A stretch of 64,000 nucleotides of DNA from Paracoccaceae bacterium (GTDB taxonomy: Bacteria > Pseudomonadota > Alphaproteobacteria > Rhodobacterales > Rhodobacteraceae): NCBI GenBank assembly GCA_030148005.1, contig JASBUI010000006.1, positions 157,009-221,008 of the forward strand, given 5' to 3'. This document shows positions 18,393 to 27,031 of the stretch, piece by piece. The notes under the pieces were generated by a model that had not been told where the DNA came from, ran no database searches, and worked only from the letters and a program-made list of their open reading frames with translations. Each line of letters opens with the position of its first letter. Position 1 is the first letter of the stretch. The translations under genes and the position numbers were made by a program.

Positions 18393-18441
18393 TGCGCGTA
18401 TATTCCGCGCATTCAATTCGCACCATGCCACAGAATGCGCG
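18393..18441. promoter_or_regulatory. Nested inverted repeats between lrp-type gene and hpd
   Basis: TGCGCG (18393-18398) and CGCGCA (18406-18411) form a perfect 6-bp inverted repeat around TATATTC. CGCGCATTC (18406-18414) is also the exact inverse of GAATGCGCG (18433-18441), 27 bases on. Repeated GCGCA half-sites around one promoter suit the multi-dimer binding of Lrp/AsnC proteins. Confidence 0.5.
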
Positions 18442-18496
18442 AAATGAACATCTTCTCTGAACTACATTAAGGCTAACACTGAACAGGAGATTCCGC

Positions 18497-19594
18497 ATGG
18501 GCCCCTTCCCGCATGATGCCCCCAAGGCCACCATCACCCCAGACAACCCAGCCGGTACCGACGGGTTCGAGTTTGTCGAGTTTTCGCACCCCGAACCACA
18601 GGTTCTGCGCGACCTCTTTTCGTCCATGGGCTATGTCCAGACCGCGCGCCACAAGTCAAAAGCGGTCGAGATTTGGCAGCAGGGCGACATCACTTATGTG
18701 ATCAACGATGAACCAACCGGCCATGCGCATGACTTTGCCGCCCGGCGCGGCCCCAGCGCGCCTTCCATGGCATGGCGCGTCGTCGACGCACGCCGCGCCC
18801 TGAAACACGCCCTGTCGAAAGGGGCGACAGAATACACCGGCCCTGGAAAAACCATGGACGTGCCTGCAATCGTCGGCATCGGCGGATCGCTGATCTATTT
18901 CATCGACAACTATTATGAGACCAGCCCCTATAACGCCGAGTTCAATTGGGTGTCGGATGCACATCCCGAAGGTGTGGGCTTTTACTACCTCGATCACCTG
19001 ACCCATAACGTCCACAAGGGAAACATGGACCTCTGGTTCGACTTCTACTCAAGGATCTTCAACTTCCGCCAGATTCGTTTCTTCGACATCGAAGGCAAGT
19101 ATACCGGGCTTTTCAGCCGGGCGCTGACCTCTCCCTGCGGGCGCATCCGGATCCCGATCAACGAGGACCGGGGCGAAAAGGGGCAGATCGTCGAGTACCT
19201 TAAACGCTACAACGGCGAGGGCATTCAGCACATCGCTGTTGGCGCGCGCGATCTATACGCCGCAACCGATGAGATCGCCAAACGGGGCATCAAGTTCATG
19301 CCCAAGCCGCCAGAAACCTACTATGACCTAAGCTATGATCGTGTCGCCGGGCATTCAGAGCCCAAGGACAAGATGATGAAACATGGCATCCTAATCGATG
19401 GCGAAGGCGTCGTTGATGGCGGCGAGACACGCATCCTGCTGCAGATATTCTCAAAAACGGTGATCGGGCCGATCTTTTTCGAGTTCATTCAGCGCAAGGG
19501 CGACGATGGCTTTGGCGAGGGGAACTTCAAGGCGCTCTTTGAATCCATCGAACAGGATCAGATCGAACGCGGGGTGCTGGATGCGGCAGAGTAA
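18497..19594 (+). CDS. hpd: 4-hydroxyphenylpyruvate dioxygenase
   Basis: This enzyme converts 4-hydroxyphenylpyruvate to homogentisate, the second step of tyrosine catabolism, using a non-haem Fe(II). The 365-residue product has two VOC-fold halves. The expected iron ligands are His167 (DHLTHN), His245 (QHIAVG) and Glu329 (FFEFIQRKG). The ATG at 18497 follows AGGAG at a good distance. No homogentisate 1,2-dioxygenase gene is adjacent, so the rest of the pathway lies elsewhere. The divergent Lrp/AsnC gene is the likely regulator. Confidence 0.96.
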   Translation: MGPFPHDAPKATITPDNPAGTDGFEFVEFSHPEPQVLRDLFSSMGYVQTARHKSKAVEIWQQGDITYVINDEPTGHAHDFAARRGPSAPSMAWRVVDARRALKHALSKGATEYTGPGKTMDVPAIVGIGGSLIYFIDNYYETSPYNAEFNWVSDAHPEGVGFYYLDHLTHNVHKGNMDLWFDFYSRIFNFRQIRFFDIEGKYTGLFSRALTSPCGRIRIPINEDRGEKGQIVEYLKRYNGEGIQHIAVGARDLYAATDEIAKRGIKFMPKPPETYYDLSYDRVAGHSEPKDKMMKHGILIDGEGVVDGGETRILLQIFSKTVIGPIFFEFIQRKGDDGFGEGNFKALFESIEQDQIERGVLDAAE

Positions 19595-19612
19595 CCCTGC
19601 CGCCGCCGGCGC

Positions 19613-22009
19613 TTAGCCCGAAGGCATCTTCAGCGTTATATTCTTGCCCCGCTTGATATAGCGCAGCTCGTCCTCTCCGATGGCGGAAACCTTTCCGCCA
19701 TCCACGCGGTCACCGACCGATACCTTGATGTACCGACCGTTTGAAAGCCGCACCAAGGCGCGGCGGTCGCTTGCTGTTCCGTAAACCCCGATCAGGTTGA
19801 CCTGACGCAGGTGGATAGCGTTTGGCACGGTGGCGCGGCGCGCAACAGAGGCATGTGTGGGAATATTCGGCGCAGTTTGCGGCGCGACAGAAGCCACCGC
19901 CGCCTCGGCTTCGGGTTCAAGCTCTTCCTTGGTCGGGGCGCTTGGTTCGGGCACGCGGGCGCGCGCAACCGAAACCAGAACGGCCATGTTGGAGGGGCGC
20001 GGCGAGGGCGCGCGCGAGACGCTGACGGCAAGCTTTGACGGCGCTTGGGTTTTCAAAGCGGCCGCTGCTGCGATCTGTTCGGACTGTGGCCGCGGCGAGG
20101 GACGAAGCGAAGCCATTTCCTCGCGCGTCTTGCCGCCGAACTGTTGCCGCTCAACGCGCTCGGCAAGGTTTTCAGGTCTTGGGCGCGGAACAATGCGGGG
20201 CAGGGCGGCGACAGCAACCTCCACCTCTGGCGCTTCGGTGCGCGGTCGCACCGGCGGAACCGACTTGGGCTTGCCCGCATAGATCAAAATGCCGTCCGGC
20301 GAAAAACTGCCCTGCGCCGAAGGGATCGTGCGGCCATTGTCGTCAAGCTCGACAACCGTGCCAAGCGCAACCGGCGGCAGCATCTCGCCCGGGCTTTGGT
20401 CGCGGGCGCCGACAATCTCGGGAAGAGCGATCGCATCAAGCGATGCAAGAACCGGCTCAATCGACGCGATGTAAAGGTTATCGAGGTTCTCTTCCTGCGG
20501 CTCAGGCGCCGGGTCGGGTGGCAAGACCCAAACACCTGTTCGCGCATAGATCGCCCCGGCCTCGTCAGCGTCCGGCAAGGCAAACGCCGGGTCGGGAACC
20601 TGCGGGGCCGGCTCTGCATCGACCGTAGCTTCAAGGCTGGGAAGCTCGATCGGCGCGATCTGCGGGCCCGGTTCAATCGCCTCTTGCGGGTCGGCCATTG
20701 CCAGCTCTATCGCGGCCTCATCGGCTGCGGCTTCGGGGTTGTCAGCAACGACTGGATCCTGACGGAAGAAAAGCTCGGTAATGCCGCCCGAGACAAAGCT
20801 GGACGACCAAAGCGCCACCGCCGCCAGAAAGGCCAAAAGGATCGCCGTCAGGATAAGCCCAAGGTAACGGGGTTTGCCGCGCTGCGATGCCTTCTTGCGC
20901 GCGCCAAAGACGGTCAGCGCCTCGGCCTCATCCGCAGGTGGGGAAAGCCGCCCTTCGGCAGAGGAATAAACCTTGGCCGCTTTCGGTGCGGCTTTGGCCG
21001 GGGGCTCGTCCGCGGTCTTCTTTGCGATGGGCGCCGCAGCGCCATTGGTGCCCTTGGCAGCGCTGCCAAGACGCGCGGCCAAAGGCGCAACCGGCGGCGT
21101 TACCGGCCCGGCGTCGCCATTTTCAAGGACAAGCGTATCCTTCTTGTCCAGCGGCGGCGGCGGCACCGGAACACTGCGTTTGCCCGGCTCTGAACCCTGC
21201 GTCGCGCCACTGGCCACAGCTTCCTTTGGCGTCGCCTTTTCGGCCGCTTCCGGCTTGGCCGTGGGCGCCCCGACCGGAACAAAGGAAATCCGCGCGGGCG
21301 CCGAAACCGTTATCTCGGGCGCATTTGGCGATGCTGCCGAGCCATCGGTGTCTTCGCGGCGCGTTTGAAAGGTTGAGGTGAAAGTGGGGCGCTTGGCGTC
21401 TTCTTGGGATGTCTCCGCCGCGCTTTCGTCGCTTTCGCCCGCATCCGGCTTGGCGGGCTTTGCGTTTCCAAGGACGACGATCCTTTGGGTGTCACGATCC
21501 ACCACTTCGGCGCCATTGAGAACCGTGTCAGCCGCCTTGGCGAGGCCAAAGAAAGGCTCCCCGCGGAAACTGTCGCCCTCGGGCGTTGCAACAAAGCTGA
21601 CCGGGTTGAACTTGTGACTGACCGCGAAACTCTCTGCTTCGGCCAGAGTTTCAAGCGCAACGGCCGCCACGGCGCAGATATCGCCCGAGGCGTCCCAATC
21701 AAAGGCCAGCTCATCAATCGCATAAGGCGTCAGCCCATCGAGCGAGCCGCGAATTTGCTCATAGCGCTCTGCATCCGAAGGCCCCGGGGCGGTGACGCTG
21801 GTATAAAGGATCTGCGAGTTGGGGATCACCAGTTTGCAGGCAAGCCTGCCCGCATCCAGCGAGTTCGCCGTCTTGCGCATGACGCGCAGTTTTTCGTCAA
21901 TTTCGGGGTCATCCAGAGACACCGAATCCACGCGCTGCCAACCACCGGGAACCCGGTGCAGCAAGCTGATCCCGTCATGGGAAAAGTTTAGGGCGAAACT
22001 GGGCTTCAT
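19613..22009 (-). CDS. Large membrane-anchored protein with PilM-like and PilP/GspC-like ends
   Basis: I do not know a characterised homologue for this 798-residue protein. Residues 1-170 read like the cytosolic PilM/GspL actin-like fold: VIPNSQILYTSV, then TPYAIDELAFDW, then AVAALETLAEAESFA-type spacing. Residues 190-380 are Ala/Pro/Glu-rich and probably disordered. One transmembrane helix lies near 381-405. A second low-complexity stretch follows. The last 60 residues (NLIGVYGTASDRRALVRL, then KVSVGDRVDGGKV) match the pattern of PilP/GspC periplasmic domains. The topology would put the PilM-like part inside and the PilP-like part outside. A role as an envelope scaffold is an inference. The ATG has GAGG only 1-2 bases upstream. 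Confidence 0.75.
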   Translation of the reverse strand: MKPSFALNFSHDGISLLHRVPGGWQRVDSVSLDDPEIDEKLRVMRKTANSLDAGRLACKLVIPNSQILYTSVTAPGPSDAERYEQIRGSLDGLTPYAIDELAFDWDASGDICAVAAVALETLAEAESFAVSHKFNPVSFVATPEGDSFRGEPFFGLAKAADTVLNGAEVVDRDTQRIVVLGNAKPAKPDAGESDESAAETSQEDAKRPTFTSTFQTRREDTDGSAASPNAPEITVSAPARISFVPVGAPTAKPEAAEKATPKEAVASGATQGSEPGKRSVPVPPPPLDKKDTLVLENGDAGPVTPPVAPLAARLGSAAKGTNGAAAPIAKKTADEPPAKAAPKAAKVYSSAEGRLSPPADEAEALTVFGARKKASQRGKPRYLGLILTAILLAFLAAVALWSSSFVSGGITELFFRQDPVVADNPEAAADEAAIELAMADPQEAIEPGPQIAPIELPSLEATVDAEPAPQVPDPAFALPDADEAGAIYARTGVWVLPPDPAPEPQEENLDNLYIASIEPVLASLDAIALPEIVGARDQSPGEMLPPVALGTVVELDDNGRTIPSAQGSFSPDGILIYAGKPKSVPPVRPRTEAPEVEVAVAALPRIVPRPRPENLAERVERQQFGGKTREEMASLRPSPRPQSEQIAAAAALKTQAPSKLAVSVSRAPSPRPSNMAVLVSVARARVPEPSAPTKEELEPEAEAAVASVAPQTAPNIPTHASVARRATVPNAIHLRQVNLIGVYGTASDRRALVRLSNGRYIKVSVGDRVDGGKVSAIGEDELRYIKRGKNITLKMPSG

Positions 22010-22182
22010 TCCTCAACGGCACTTTTGTTCTGTAGGCATCGCGTGGCGGTTCGCGACACGCCAACTCTAATGCAGGACGGGCGTTGTGGAAAGAGTTCGC
22101 TCAAGTTCCGGGCGCACAACCAAGGATTTGCTTCTGCGGTGCGTCTTATGTCTGATCAAGGCGTAAATCATTGGAGGGTTCC

Positions 22183-22875
22183 ATGCGCATTCTTTTAGTT
22201 TTCCTTTTCCTGTTCCCTGCCACCCTTTGGGCCGAAGCCGCCCCACCAACCATAACGGCAACCGGTGAGGGCCGGGTTGCAGTCGCGCCTGACATGGCAA
22301 CGATCTCGGTCGGTGTCACAACACAGCAAAAGACCGCCGCCGCCACGCTGGCCGAAAACAACAAGGCGACAGCCGCGGTTCTTGAGCGGCTGAAGGCCGA
22401 CGGCGTCGCACCCCGTGATCTGCAGACAAGCGGCCTGTCCCTGTCTCCCTTGTGGGACCGCCAGATCAGCCAAAGCAGCCAGAACAACCCACCAAAAATC
22501 TCTGGCTATGTCGCTTCCAACACGATCGTTGTGCGCCTGCGTGATCTGGCAAAACTGGGCGAAATCCTTGATTCTACAGTGGGTCAGGGCGCAAATCAGT
22601 TCAACGGGCTAAGCTTTGGCCTGCAAGATCCCAAGCCGTCAGAGGATGCCGCGCGCCGCGCTGCCGTTGCTGACGCGATGGCGCGCGCGCATCTTTATGC
22701 CAGCGCCGCCGGCGTCAGATTGGGGCGGATCTTGTCGATCAGCGAGCCGTCCTCGCGCGCCGTCCCCGAGATGGCAATGGCGCGAATGGCGGCCTCTGAT
22801 GGTGTGCCCATCGCCGAAGGAGAGCTGTCCATTTCGGCGCAGGTCACGATTGTTTTTGCAATCGCGGCCCACTGA
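22183..22875 (+). CDS. Periplasmic SIMPL-domain protein (DUF541)
   Basis: The 230-residue protein starts with a clear signal peptide (MRILLVFLFLFPATLWAEA). It then has the SIMPL/DUF541 pattern: ATGEGRVAVAPDMATISVGV near residue 27, and SAQVTIVFAI at the C-terminus. Relatives include BP26 of Brucella and YggE, oligomeric envelope proteins linked to stress. The ATG at 22183 has GGAGG 5 bases upstream. It is divergent from the PilM/PilP-like gene and convergent with metY. Molecular function is unknown for the family. Confidence 0.9.
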   Translation: MRILLVFLFLFPATLWAEAAPPTITATGEGRVAVAPDMATISVGVTTQQKTAAATLAENNKATAAVLERLKADGVAPRDLQTSGLSLSPLWDRQISQSSQNNPPKISGYVASNTIVVRLRDLAKLGEILDSTVGQGANQFNGLSFGLQDPKPSEDAARRAAVADAMARAHLYASAAGVRLGRILSISEPSSRAVPEMAMARMAASDGVPIAEGELSISAQVTIVFAIAAH

Positions 22876-22879
22876 TTTT

Positions 22880-22913
22880 TGGCCGACCGGGACAAGTTGT
22901 CAGCGGTCGGCCA
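22880..22913. terminator. Long perfect hairpin between convergent genes
   Basis: TGGCCGACCG (22880-22889) pairs exactly with CGGTCGGCCA (22904-22913), and GACAA/TTGTC inside the loop extends the fold. It sits between the convergent SIMPL and metY genes. No downstream U-run is present on either strand, so it may act as a transcription barrier or 3'-end stabiliser rather than a classical terminator. Confidence 0.6.
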
Positions 22914-22920
22914 TTGACCG

Positions 22921-24213
22921 TCAGTGCGCGGCTTTGGCCAAAGCCTGATCCAGATCGGCGATCAGATCGTCGGCATCTTCGATACCGATGGACAGACGCA
23001 CCGTGTTCGGCGCAGCGCCCGCGGCGGCCTGCTGTTCGGCGGTAAGTTGCCGATGCGTGGTCGAAGCGGGGTGGATGATCAGCGAACGCGTGTCCCCAAG
23101 GTTGGCGACGTGGCTGAAAATTTCCAGACTGTCGACCAGCTTGATGCAGGCGTCATACCCGCCCTTGACCGCGAATGTGAAAAGCGCCCCGGCGCCGCGC
23201 GGACAGATCGTTTTGACCCGGTCGAAGTAGGGCGAGGATTTCAGGCCCGCGTAGGTCACAAAATCGACCCTTGGATCGGCCTCAAGCCAGCCCGCGATCT
23301 TCTCGGCGTTCTGAACATGCCGCTCCATCCGCAGCGAAAGCGTTTCGATACCCATCAGCGTATAATGCGCCGCCTGCGGGTTCATCGTCATGCCCAGATC
23401 GCGAAGTCCAATGGCGATGCTGTGGAAGGTATAGGCCAGCGGGCCAAAGGTCTCATGGAACTTCAAACCGTGATAGGCAGGCTCTGGCGCCGAAAGGGAC
23501 GGAAATTTGTCGGACGCGGACCAGTCGAACTTGCCGCTATCGACAACAACGCCGCCTGTGACCGTGCCGTTTCCTGTCAGGTACTTTGTCGTGGAATGTA
23601 CCACCAGCGTCGCGCCATGCTCGATCGGGCGGCAAAGGTAGGGCGTGGCCGAGGTGTTATCGACGATCAGCGGAACGCCAGCGTCGTCCGCGATCCCGCT
23701 GATTGTGTCCAGGTCGGTGACATAGCCGCCGGGGTTGGCAATAGATTCGCAGAACACCGCGCGCGTGTCGTCGTCGATGGCCGCTTTGACCGCGTCCGTG
23801 TCGTCAAAATCGACGAACCTTGCGGCCCAGCCAAAGCGCTTGATCGTCTGGCTGAACTGGGTGACCGTCCCGCCGTAAAGACGTGTCGATACGACAACGT
23901 TGCGCCCCGGGGCCATCAGCGGGAAAAGCGCCATGATCTGCGCGGCATGTCCAGATGAACAAGCCGCCGCACCCACGCCGCCTTCAAGCGTTGCAACACG
24001 CTCTTGCAGGACTGCGATCGTGGGGTTGGTCAGGCGCGAATAGATATAGCCGACCTCTTGTAGGTTGAACAAAGCCGCAGCGTGATCGGCATCGCGAAAC
24101 ACATAAGCTGTTGTCTGGTAGATCGGTGTCTGGCGGGCACCGGTCGCAGGGTCGGGCCTTGCTCCAGCGTGAATTTGAAGCGTGTCAAATCCATAGGTCG
24201 GGGTATCGGACAT
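22921..24213 (-). CDS. metY: O-acetylhomoserine sulfhydrylase (PLP-dependent)
   Basis: The 430-residue product belongs to the Cys/Met-metabolism PLP family. It has YSRLTNPT near residue 58, and a PLP-binding lysine in HSTTKYLTGNGTVTGG near residue 210. The length fits MetY, which makes homocysteine from O-acetylhomoserine and sulfide, rather than the shorter cystathionine enzymes (about 390). It is cytosolic and tetrameric by family. The ATG at 24213 has AAAGGA 7 bases upstream. It is preceded by a short hairpin that might terminate the upstream gene or attenuate metY. No SAM riboswitch of a type I recognise precedes it. Confidence 0.94.
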   Translation of the reverse strand: MSDTPTYGFDTLQIHAGARPDPATGARQTPIYQTTAYVFRDADHAAALFNLQEVGYIYSRLTNPTIAVLQERVATLEGGVGAAACSSGHAAQIMALFPLMAPGRNVVVSTRLYGGTVTQFSQTIKRFGWAARFVDFDDTDAVKAAIDDDTRAVFCESIANPGGYVTDLDTISGIADDAGVPLIVDNTSATPYLCRPIEHGATLVVHSTTKYLTGNGTVTGGVVVDSGKFDWSASDKFPSLSAPEPAYHGLKFHETFGPLAYTFHSIAIGLRDLGMTMNPQAAHYTLMGIETLSLRMERHVQNAEKIAGWLEADPRVDFVTYAGLKSSPYFDRVKTICPRGAGALFTFAVKGGYDACIKLVDSLEIFSHVANLGDTRSLIIHPASTTHRQLTAEQQAAAGAAPNTVRLSIGIEDADDLIADLDQALAKAAH

Positions 24214-24226
24214 CCGTTGTTCCTTT

Positions 24227-24250
24227 AAAATTGGGCACCGTTTCGTGCCC
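24227..24250 (-). terminator. Short hairpin with T-run before metY
   Basis: Reading the minus strand, GGGCAC pairs with GTGCCC (24250 to 24233) around six bases and is followed by AATTTTAAA. It could end the upstream glycosyltransferase-like transcript or act as an attenuator 14 bases before the metY start. The stem is short, so the call is tentative. Confidence 0.4.
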
Positions 24251-24345
24251 GCGTCTCTATTAGTGCGACATTCAGACTACGGTATTCGGTTTCGCTTGAG
24301 AACTGTCGCCGCGCTATTTTTCGGCGCTGCGGGTTTCAGGCCGGA

Positions 24346-25350
24346 TCAGCGCAGCCACAGATTTTCGCGCTTGATCCGGTTTCTGATCGCCTGTTCGCGT
24401 CTGGGCAGGTTGCTCTGATCAAAAAGCGCGCGCACTTTTGCGCCCTTGTTTTGATAGACCATTTTCTTGATCGGCTCGTATTCCTTGAGAACTTTCTTGA
24501 TCTTGTTGGGCGTGGCAACATCCGACAGCGCCGCGATGACCGCATCGCTTTCGCGCGCGAACAGGAGCGGGAAAAGGCGATAGTGGCAGGTGACCGACCC
24601 ATCCAAAAGCCCATCCGGAACAGTGCCCCGCCCGCCGCCAAGGGCGTGGATCACAAGCGGAAGCGCGACCTGATCCAGCCACGGCTGCATGGTCTGGCAA
24701 ATAAGCTCTTCTGGTGGATCGTCGCGAATGGCGCAGGCATATTCGAGGAACAGATCGCCAAACTTGCGCGGGCAATCGCCAAAGAACCAGCCAGCGTTGA
24801 AGTAGAGATACCGCTGCCAGTATTCGTCAGGTTGGGACAGATCCAGCGAGCTTTCGAAATCCAGCCCGAACTTGTCATAAAGTGACTTCCAGATCTGGCT
24901 GTAGCCGGGGCCGTAAAGCTCTATCTGCGGCCATGTGCCTTCGCGCCGCATCGACGCGCTGGGGCGCGAGAAGTCAAAGGGGATATCCGTCAGATCCGCC
25001 GTCACAAGCGTATCGCTGTCAAAGAAGACGAAAGGCTCGCCTTCCGGCAGGACCGATAGCCCCTCGATCTTGTTGCCATATGGATAGCTCTGCCCGAACT
25101 GGCGGCTTTCAAAGCCGATCACCTCGGCGTCCATCTGGGCCAAAAGCTCATAAACACTTTCCGCGCCGATACGCGGATCACCGGGCCAAAGCGGGCCGGG
25201 CTGGGGTTCTGCAACAATCAGGCGCCCTTTGAAGCCGGGCGAAAACCGACGCAGCGAGGCTGCAAAAAGCGCGGCCTCATAGCCGATACGCCCCGATTGC
25301 CCCACGATCATGATGTTAAAATTCTGGCGCCCGTCAGATTTTGTCGCCAT
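24346..25350 (-). CDS. Glycosyltransferase-like protein (GT-A fold, DxD)
   Basis: The 334-residue product has an N-terminal nucleotide-sugar-like fold. A beta strand leads into FNIMIVGQSGRIGYEAALFA, and a VFFDSDTLVTADL segment near residue 108 supplies a DxD-type metal site. A YFNAGWFFGDCPRKFGDLF stretch near 200 resembles acceptor-binding regions of family-8-like transferases. No signal peptide or membrane helix is present. The acceptor and donor are unknown. The ATG at 25350 has AAGG 4 bases upstream; the frame opens earlier at 25410 without similarity. It stands alone between dctM and metY. Confidence 0.6.
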   Translation of the reverse strand: MATKSDGRQNFNIMIVGQSGRIGYEAALFAASLRRFSPGFKGRLIVAEPQPGPLWPGDPRIGAESVYELLAQMDAEVIGFESRQFGQSYPYGNKIEGLSVLPEGEPFVFFDSDTLVTADLTDIPFDFSRPSASMRREGTWPQIELYGPGYSQIWKSLYDKFGLDFESSLDLSQPDEYWQRYLYFNAGWFFGDCPRKFGDLFLEYACAIRDDPPEELICQTMQPWLDQVALPLVIHALGGGRGTVPDGLLDGSVTCHYRLFPLLFARESDAVIAALSDVATPNKIKKVLKEYEPIKKMVYQNKGAKVRALFDQSNLPRREQAIRNRIKRENLWLR

Positions 25351-25478
25351 GTCACCTTGCCTGTTAACCGCTTTACCACTCTGCCATGTTGCGACCGGCA
25401 GTTGTCGCAAACAGTAATAGCCGGATTGCCGGGGCGCGCAAACTTTGAATTGTCTTGAAAGTGGCGCAAAAGCGAAGT

Positions 25479-25507
25479 GCCCGCAGCGCCGGTTGGACGC
25501 TGCGGGC
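25479..25507 (-). terminator. Probable terminator of the first TRAP operon
   Basis: GCCCGCAGC (25479-25487) and GCTGCGGGC (25499-25507) form a perfect 9-bp stem with an 11-base loop, 14 bases after the dctM stop on the minus strand. The following ACTTCGCTTTTG is only weakly U-rich, so termination efficiency is uncertain. Confidence 0.6.
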
Positions 25508-25520
25508 GCAAAATTGCAGG

Positions 25521-26927
25521 TTAGCCTAGCAACAACCCCGGAAGGTAGAGGACGATCGCAGGGAAGGCCACGAGGCCCGCAATGGTCGCCGCATCCGCGA
25601 CAAAGAAGGGCGCCGTGCCGCGAAAGACATCCTGAACCGAAATATCGGGGCGCACGCCGGCGACCACGAAACAGTTAAGCCCGATGGGCGGCGTGATCAG
25701 ACAAAGCTCTGCCATCTTGACCACGATAATGCCGAACCAGATCGCGCATTCCACCGAGGTCATTCCAAAGGCGCTATCCGCCGCCGAAACACCCTCGCCG
25801 CCGTTCAGGGCGATGATGGCCGGAAACACGATCGGAAGCGTCAAAAGCAGCATGCCGATTGCGTCCATGAACATGCCCAGAACCGCATAGGCCAGAAGGA
25901 TGAAGATCAGCGTGATCATCGGCGACTGATCGAGCCCGGAAATCCAGTCCGAAAACGCGCCCGGAAGATCGGCAAATCCAAGAAAGCGCACATAGATCAG
26001 AACGCCCCAGATGATCGTGAAGATCATCGCGCTAAGCTTTGCGGTCTCAAGAAGCGCCGATTTCAACTCGGGCCAGCGCATTCCCCTGTAGACGGCGATA
26101 GAGAAGACAAGGAAGGCCCCAAGGGCGCCGCCCTCGGTCGGGGTGCCCCAGGCGTCGCCGCCAAAGGGGTTGTAGATGAAGAAGATGATGATGATCACGA
26201 CCAGAAGGATCGGCAAGGCGCCGGGAAGCGACTGAAACCGCTCAGCCCAGGTAAAGCCGGTGACGGGGGGGCCAAGCTTCTTCCAAAAGACCGCCATGCC
26301 GATGACAAGGGCGGCATAGATCAGGGCAGAGAAGGCGCCCGGAATGAAGCCTGCAAGCAAAAGCGCGCCAACGTCCTGTTCCACGATGATGGCGTAGATC
26401 ACCAGAATTGCCGATGGCGGGATCAGCGAGGCGAGCGTTCCAGCCGCTGCAACCACGCCGGCCGCGAACCGGCGGTCGTACCCGACTTCAAGCATCTCGG
26501 GGATGGCGATACGCGCAAAGACGGCCGAGGTCGCAACCGAGGCGCCAGAAACAGCCGCAAAACCGGCCGTGGCAAAGATCGTCGAGACCCCAAGGCCGCC
26601 CGGCAACCAGCCGACCCAGCGTTTGGCGGCCGTGAAAAGGGCCTTGGTCAGGCCAGCGTAGTAGGCCAGATACCCGATCAGGATGAAGGTCGGGATCAGC
26701 GAAAGCGCTTGCGAGGTGACCTTTGAATGCGGCACTTGGCCCGCGGTCTTGGTCGCCACGGTCAGCGCCCAGCCAAAGTCGGCCGGATCGTAGCCCTTCT
26801 TGGCCCAGAAAATCCACACCAGCCCGACAACACCAGCTATGGCCGCAGCAAAGGCCACGCGGGTGCCGATCAACACCATGATGAACATAATGCCTGTGAC
26901 GGCCAGTCCGATATCAATTGGTTCCAT
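25521..26927 (-). CDS. dctM: TRAP transporter large permease (DctM type), locus 1
   Basis: The 468-residue protein has about 12-13 hydrophobic helices across its length and the family signatures. These include GYDRRFAAGVVAAAGTLASLIPPSA near residues 155-180 and a GLNCFVVAGVRPDIS turn near 435. It is the ion-coupled inner-membrane channel of a TRAP uptake system, driven by a sodium or proton gradient. It is the last gene of dctB-dctD-dctP-dctQ-dctM. A 104-base gap holding a dispersed repeat separates it from dctQ. The substrate is unknown; the Dct names reflect family, not proof of dicarboxylate transport. Confidence 0.95.
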   Translation of the reverse strand: MEPIDIGLAVTGIMFIMVLIGTRVAFAAAIAGVVGLVWIFWAKKGYDPADFGWALTVATKTAGQVPHSKVTSQALSLIPTFILIGYLAYYAGLTKALFTAAKRWVGWLPGGLGVSTIFATAGFAAVSGASVATSAVFARIAIPEMLEVGYDRRFAAGVVAAAGTLASLIPPSAILVIYAIIVEQDVGALLLAGFIPGAFSALIYAALVIGMAVFWKKLGPPVTGFTWAERFQSLPGALPILLVVIIIIFFIYNPFGGDAWGTPTEGGALGAFLVFSIAVYRGMRWPELKSALLETAKLSAMIFTIIWGVLIYVRFLGFADLPGAFSDWISGLDQSPMITLIFILLAYAVLGMFMDAIGMLLLTLPIVFPAIIALNGGEGVSAADSAFGMTSVECAIWFGIIVVKMAELCLITPPIGLNCFVVAGVRPDISVQDVFRGTAPFFVADAATIAGLVAFPAIVLYLPGLLLG

Positions 26928-26968
26928 TTTGCGTGTCTTTCAGGCGATAGGGCGAAGGCGGGCGTGCG

Positions 26969-27005
26969 CCGGCCTCCGGCGGGGATATTTTTTCCACAAA
27001 AAAGG
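26969..27005 (+). repeat. Dispersed intergenic repeat, copy B
   Basis: GCCTCCGGCGGGGATATTTT and then TTCCACAAAAAAG closely match the element at 6583-6618. It lies between dctQ and dctM in the orientation opposite to those genes. The short GC stem plus T-run could weaken transcription in this direction. Confidence 0.55.
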
Positions 27006-27031
27006 AGCGGGAAGCGAAATTCGTGCCGTGC

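Noticed and set aside
24214..24345. SAM riboswitch before metY
   Set aside because: No GCTAAA-type SAM-II core or other SAM class pattern is seen; only a short hairpin is present.
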